Assembly (NCBI RefSeq): GCF_019649055.1
Contig: NW_026570281.1
Span: 248,001 to 312,000 of the forward strand
Direction of reading: 5' to 3'
Length of the DNA: 64,000 nucleotides
Source: Paramacrobiotus metropolitanus
Taxonomy: Eukaryota; Tardigrada; Eutardigrada; Parachela; Macrobiotidae
Within the stretch, counting starts at the first letter, position 1. Every line of letters starts with the position of its first letter. The translations under genes and the position numbers were made by a program. Of this stretch, positions 60,670 through 64,000 are shown piece by piece. The notes below the pieces were generated by a model. It was not told where the DNA came from, searched no databases, and saw only the letters and a list, made by a program, of their open reading frames with translations.

Positions 60670-62103
60670 ATGTCGGACCGTACGGAGGAGACCGAAACTC
60701 GAGCGGGACATCCGCCAGCAAGTAAGTATCCTTCGCACGGATTAAGTTGCAGTATGCAGCTGTATTGTCATGTCGGCCTTGTATTCTTTCTCTGCCAAAC
60801 GTCAACATCATCTAAAACATTCTTCGACGGAATGATTAGATCACTTCTGCTTCGTACTTACTAGCTGCATCGTAATCGGGAGTTAATACGCTATTAATCC
60901 GATGGACATGTCGTTGCAGCTAAGGTGGGAGGCATGCGCATCACACAGCGCTCGCGATCTCCGGGAGCGGAAGGAGCGGCGGCGAGCAGCTCGGAGAACC
61001 CGCAGATTCCGCCGCAGGACAAGGAGGGAGGCGACACGCAAGTGCACGGAGTGGGGGGACTGCAGTCCCAGTAAGTAATGCACTGGTGCATGAATGGCGG
61101 ATGTGGGGTGTTTTGTCTTTTCTCAGTCTTTTGAGATCGTATGAGACCGACCTTTTGAAACTCCTTTATCTTATTATTCTTATAGGCCGAAAGATTTATT
61201 GGTGAAAGGGACCAGCGGAATTCCGGTCACAGCTAAGGTTAGTCTGTTTTTGTATTATGATTTCAGTAGCCCTAGGGTTTTCAAATATAAATAAAAAATA
61301 AATTTTTGCCATCGTTTGCCCTGTTCATGAATCATTTGTACTCTGCAGTTTACTGCTTACATATGAAAATGGACTTTTCGTTTTGCGTCTTCCATCTGTA
61401 CAAAATTGACAACAAGTAAAATAATGGTGCGAGTTGCGTTTATACGATATGTTAAAAATTATAATATGCACTCTAGGTGTTACCATAACTATTGCATTAT
61501 TAAAATAATACTTAATAATTTACTCGTATAGCTTCGTTAGTTACGTATGGGCGGTATCAGCTACAGTAATTTTCGAAAACATGATTTATGTTAAAGTTTG
61601 AGTGACAATGTCGGCGAAATACCTTGTGCAATAATTTTTGAGTTTAAAAAAGAATAAAGTGTGGATTGTTTATCAAAAATATTAAAGGCTACGTCGCCAC
61701 GAGTACGTACTTGTACTGAAATAACAGTACGAGACTGCAAGTTGGTACTTACTGTATCAGTATCATGAATTTTCTTTTTCGCTACCTCCGTTGCAACGGT
61801 AAGACGAATCTTACGTTAGACGGAGCGAACCTACATTAATTTGTTTTTTGTGTCGCAAAAAATACGAACCTATAATTACTATGAAAAAAGTTCAGTTTCT
61901 GATACATAACTAATCATAATATGCAAAAGATCTTGTGAATGTAGGACTTGGGCATGCACTTGGAAGGTGTGCGCCACACTCACGACAAAGGTTTCGACAA
62001 GAATCAACAGAACAGCACTAACTTCACGCCGCAGCAGCACGCGACGATGACTCGCCACGGGCAGCACATCAACGAGCCGCGCAGCCATGGCACCAACCAC
62101 TGA
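60670..62103 (+). CDS. DAP: Death-associated protein (DAP1/DAPL1 family)
   Basis: DAP1 is a small, disordered, proline-rich cytosolic protein that restrains autophagy and is regulated by mTOR. Four exons (60670-60721, 60920-61070, 61186-61237, 61945-62103) join in frame to 137 aa; human DAP1 is 102 aa. The family signature spans the first junction: ETRAGHPPA followed by TKVGGMRITQ, against the vertebrate ETKAGHPPAVKAGGMRI. The middle is Gly/Ser/Pro-rich and the end is rich in His, Gln and Asn, as in the family. An AATAAA at 62292-62297 ends the transcript. The long intron 3 (about 700 nt) is AT-rich with no other gene. Confidence 0.85.
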
Positions 62104-62578
62104 ACAGTTATCCCAGGCAAGCTTCCGGTGCGCCACATCAACACGACCAGGCGTTACGTTTTTGCTGTTCAACTTGATTCCGCAACGTTTTTTTACTTAT
62201 CTGAGTTTTAGCTAGCTAGCTGAGCAAGCTTTGCGTTTTACAACAGTTTTTGGATACATCCAGCTGTATGTTTTTTCAGTTCGTTGTAAGGAATAAACGA
62301 GAGGTCTAAATCGTTTGCCGCCACTAAAGATTCTGTTTTATGAACTGCTAACGAGGATCTGTCATGTACAGTACTCGTACTGTAATCCGTGATGTAGGAT
62401 CCATCTGACAAAACCATCTCGTAACAATTTATAGCAGCAAAAACGGCTTAAAAAGCAATGGAGTGAGATTACAATTATGCCGACGGTCGCACTGTTTCGC
62501 CGGTGCCGCAGCGCGAAAATTTTCCAGTACAGAAAAATAGAAAGATAAGTAACAAAAAGAACTTAGCAAACGGAGGAC
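62104..62578. other. Tail-to-tail spacer between DAP (+) and the 470-aa gene (-)
   Basis: Holds the DAP 3' UTR and the region past the minus-strand gene. It contains one copy of the GTACTCGTA motif at 62371-62379. No gene is seen. Confidence 0.6.
62292..62297 (+). terminator. AATAAA poly(A) signal of DAP
   Basis: First AATAAA after the TGA at 62101-62103, giving a 3' UTR of about 200 nt. Confidence 0.6.
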
Positions 62579-62584
62579 TTTATT
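62579..62584 (-). terminator. AATAAA overlapping the stop codon of the 470-aa gene
   Basis: On the minus strand GAA-TAA-AG contains AATAAA, with the stop TAA inside it. A T-rich stretch (ttctttttgtt) lies about 25 nt downstream, as a working poly(A) site would need. Confidence 0.4.
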
Positions 62585-63992
62585 CCTTACGAGCTGTGTG
62601 TCGCTCTGGACGCTCCCGCAGTGATTTTTTCCCGATGAAGCGATGTGCCGTCTTTTTGTTGCGCAGATTTCTCCCTGTCGGTTGCACTTGGCCATCGTCA
62701 TCTGAGATCATAATATCATCATCCGTTTCTGTATCGTCGGTATCCAACTCGTCCGTGGTGCTATGCTCGTCACTGCTACTGGAAGAGTCCGATGGAATCT
62801 GGATGACATCTGCACTTATCCGAGGAGCGCTTCCTCTGGCAGCATTTCCGCGTCTTGCGAGCAGCGCGGATCTTTTTGCCCGAACCGGCGGGTTCTGCAC
62901 CGACTTGGACCGCGTGACGCGCGTGCAATGACCACCCCCTTCCTTCTTTACCATGGCATCCCCTCGGCCACGGGCAGCCTGTTGGACTGGCTTATCGTCG
63001 ACTTCCTTCCTGCCTGCTCCGTCCGGCTTCCCCTTCATTTTCACAAATGCAGACGGTGGGGTGCTGGCACGCGGGCTCTTTTCTGCCGTCGCTCGCTTCG
63101 GTAAAAATACGGCGCGTTTCAGCGCTAAGGCCTTTCGAGGGGGCGTATCTTTAGGCGGCTCCGTGCTGGCCGCAACGGGGACGGTTGGCAGCGGTAGCGG
63201 AGCCACGACAACATCGTCTTCTACGGACGCTGCGGTCATAGGCTCATCTGCAAGAGTGACGACAGGAGCATTCTCAGTAATGGCCGCCACTGGACAGTCT
63301 TCTCCTCTCACCCACTGAAAATGCCCTAATCTGCGGAAAGGGACCTGCCCGTTGGAGTCCGACTGGGCGCTGACCAGGAATCGGTCCGCTTTATCCACCA
63401 ACACGGACAGCTCCCGCGACAGCTTCCCAGCTGTAATAGCAGACGGAGACGCCGATTCAACTGTACTGCCGTCAATGTCCATTGCGCGCAACGTACGCTG
63501 GAGCGCTTCCATCCACAGCCGCATTAAATGGAGCTGCAGCCGAGCCTTGGACAGGACTATGCTGGTTCCTCCAGTATGCGTCGCGGCCGTGGAATTCCCG
63601 TCGGAAACCGAGAAGCAAAACTGGCTGCCCTGTCCCTGCGCAGGATTATGGACCAGGATCACTGCGGGGATCTTGTCGCAGTCTTCCAGCATTCGCTGCA
63701 GAGTGACGGTGACTCGATCTGCAAGGTGGTCTTCTGCATGATTTTCATTGTTATGCGCACGGAGGATATTCTGCAACGCTGCAATACTCCGATTCAGCAG
63801 CGCTTTCAACGTCATGTGCCGCTGTACTGCATCTGTCCCCATTTCTCGGTTCTCATCTTGGCTTCCGCCTGCACCGTCAGGTCCCTTCATAACTGGCTTC
63901 ACTGCCTTGCTTCCAGCACTTAGCGCTGCGCCAGCTGATTTTGGACTGCTTCCATCCTGTCCTCCGGTTTCGTCGTTCAGCGATTTGTCCAT
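62580..63992 (-). CDS. Unrecognised intronless 470-aa protein with two SIM-like motifs
   Basis: I do not recognise this protein. The frame starts at ATG 63992, eight bases inside the window edge, so an upstream exon cannot be excluded. Residues about 60-240 are helical and moderately hydrophobic (LKALLNRSIAALQNIL, LQLHLMRLWMEALQRTL) and may fold. Residues 240-470 look disordered: Pro/Ala-rich, then Lys/Arg-rich (nuclear-localisation-like), then Ser/Asp-rich. Two hydrophobic cores sit in acidic or Ser-rich surroundings, VIQIPSDSSSSSDE (core at 62796-62807) and DDDIMISDDD (core at 62703-62714). These fit SUMO-interaction motifs. Together with the basic patches this suggests a nuclear protein. 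The stop codon lies inside an AATAAA hexamer (62579-62584). Confidence 0.75.
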   Translation of the reverse strand: MDKSLNDETGGQDGSSPKSAGAALSAGSKAVKPVMKGPDGAGGSQDENREMGTDAVQRHMTLKALLNRSIAALQNILRAHNNENHAEDHLADRVTVTLQRMLEDCDKIPAVILVHNPAQGQGSQFCFSVSDGNSTAATHTGGTSIVLSKARLQLHLMRLWMEALQRTLRAMDIDGSTVESASPSAITAGKLSRELSVLVDKADRFLVSAQSDSNGQVPFRRLGHFQWVRGEDCPVAAITENAPVVTLADEPMTAASVEDDVVVAPLPLPTVPVAASTEPPKDTPPRKALALKRAVFLPKRATAEKSPRASTPPSAFVKMKGKPDGAGRKEVDDKPVQQAARGRGDAMVKKEGGGHCTRVTRSKSVQNPPVRAKRSALLARRGNAARGSAPRISADVIQIPSDSSSSSDEHSTTDELDTDDTETDDDIMISDDDGQVQPTGRNLRNKKTAHRFIGKKSLRERPERHTARKE

Positions 63993-64000
63993 GGTGCCAG

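Noticed and set aside
62580-63992. Possible Dsup-like DNA-protecting protein, given the Ser/Ala/Lys-rich tail and tardigrade guess
   Set aside because: The N-terminal half looks folded and Leu-rich, and I see none of the specific Dsup nucleosome-binding features. Similar length and composition alone are not evidence.
1-64000. Bacterial contamination or horizontally transferred operon, CRISPR array, tRNA or rRNA genes
   Set aside because: All recognised genes are animal genes, most with spliceosomal introns. No regularly spaced repeats, rRNA stretches or tRNA cloverleaf with GGTTCGA-type arms were found by eye.

Overview
The window reads as ordinary nuclear DNA of a small, compact, intron-rich animal genome. 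Nine multi-exon or single-exon protein genes lie on both strands. They have GT-AG introns, mostly 50-700 nt, AATAAA poly(A) signals and AT-rich intergenic DNA. The gene set (transmembrane adenylate cyclase, OCRL, MBD2/3, CWF19L1, Axin, LRP1, NOL12, DAP) is metazoan. Gene density, short introns and divergence from vertebrate sequences suggest an ecdysozoan, and a tardigrade is my best guess. That guess is inference: no single feature proves it. I see no bacterial operon structure, CRISPR array, rRNA, tRNA or complete transposon.

Layout from left to right: the 3' end of an unrecognised gene (48-857, +); about 7 kb of AT-rich intergenic DNA; a 17-exon adenylate cyclase of the AC2/4/7 type (7934-18403, +); an intronless OCRL/INPP5B inositol 5-phosphatase (19560-21953, -); a four-exon MBD2/3 gene (23530-25348, -); a perfect 36-bp fold-back element; CWF19L1 (26734-29383, +); an Axin-like gene with RGS and divergent DIX domains (31690-34168, +); a very large LRP1 receptor gene (35283-51850, -); an unrecognised six-exon gene whose exons end in a repeated F-S-[RQ]-E motif (54157-56401, +); a possible 3' exon of a small basic protein (56834-56984, -); NOL12/RRP17 (59090-60040, -); a DAP-family autophagy regulator (60670-62103, +); and an intronless, unrecognised 470-aa protein with two SUMO-interaction-like motifs (62580-63992, -).

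The genes are not an operon. Neighbours are arranged head-to-head (MBD2/3 with CWF19L1, LRP1 with the repeat-exon gene, NOL12 with DAP) or tail-to-tail (cyclase with OCRL, Axin with LRP1, DAP with the 470-aa gene). Several tail-to-tail pairs have poly(A) signals close enough for 3' UTR overlap. Functional themes are signalling and endocytosis (cyclase, OCRL, Axin, LRP1) and nuclear processes (MBD2/3, CWF19L1, NOL12). I see no evidence that they act together as one system.

The points most worth a second look are: the repeat-exon gene at 54157; the LRP1 architecture that appears to start at the equivalent of ligand-binding cluster II; the frame mismatch at the Axin DIX exon junction; substitutions in the cyclase forskolin pocket and the MBD methyl-CpG contact; and a dispersed TACGAGTAC motif in the non-coding DNA.
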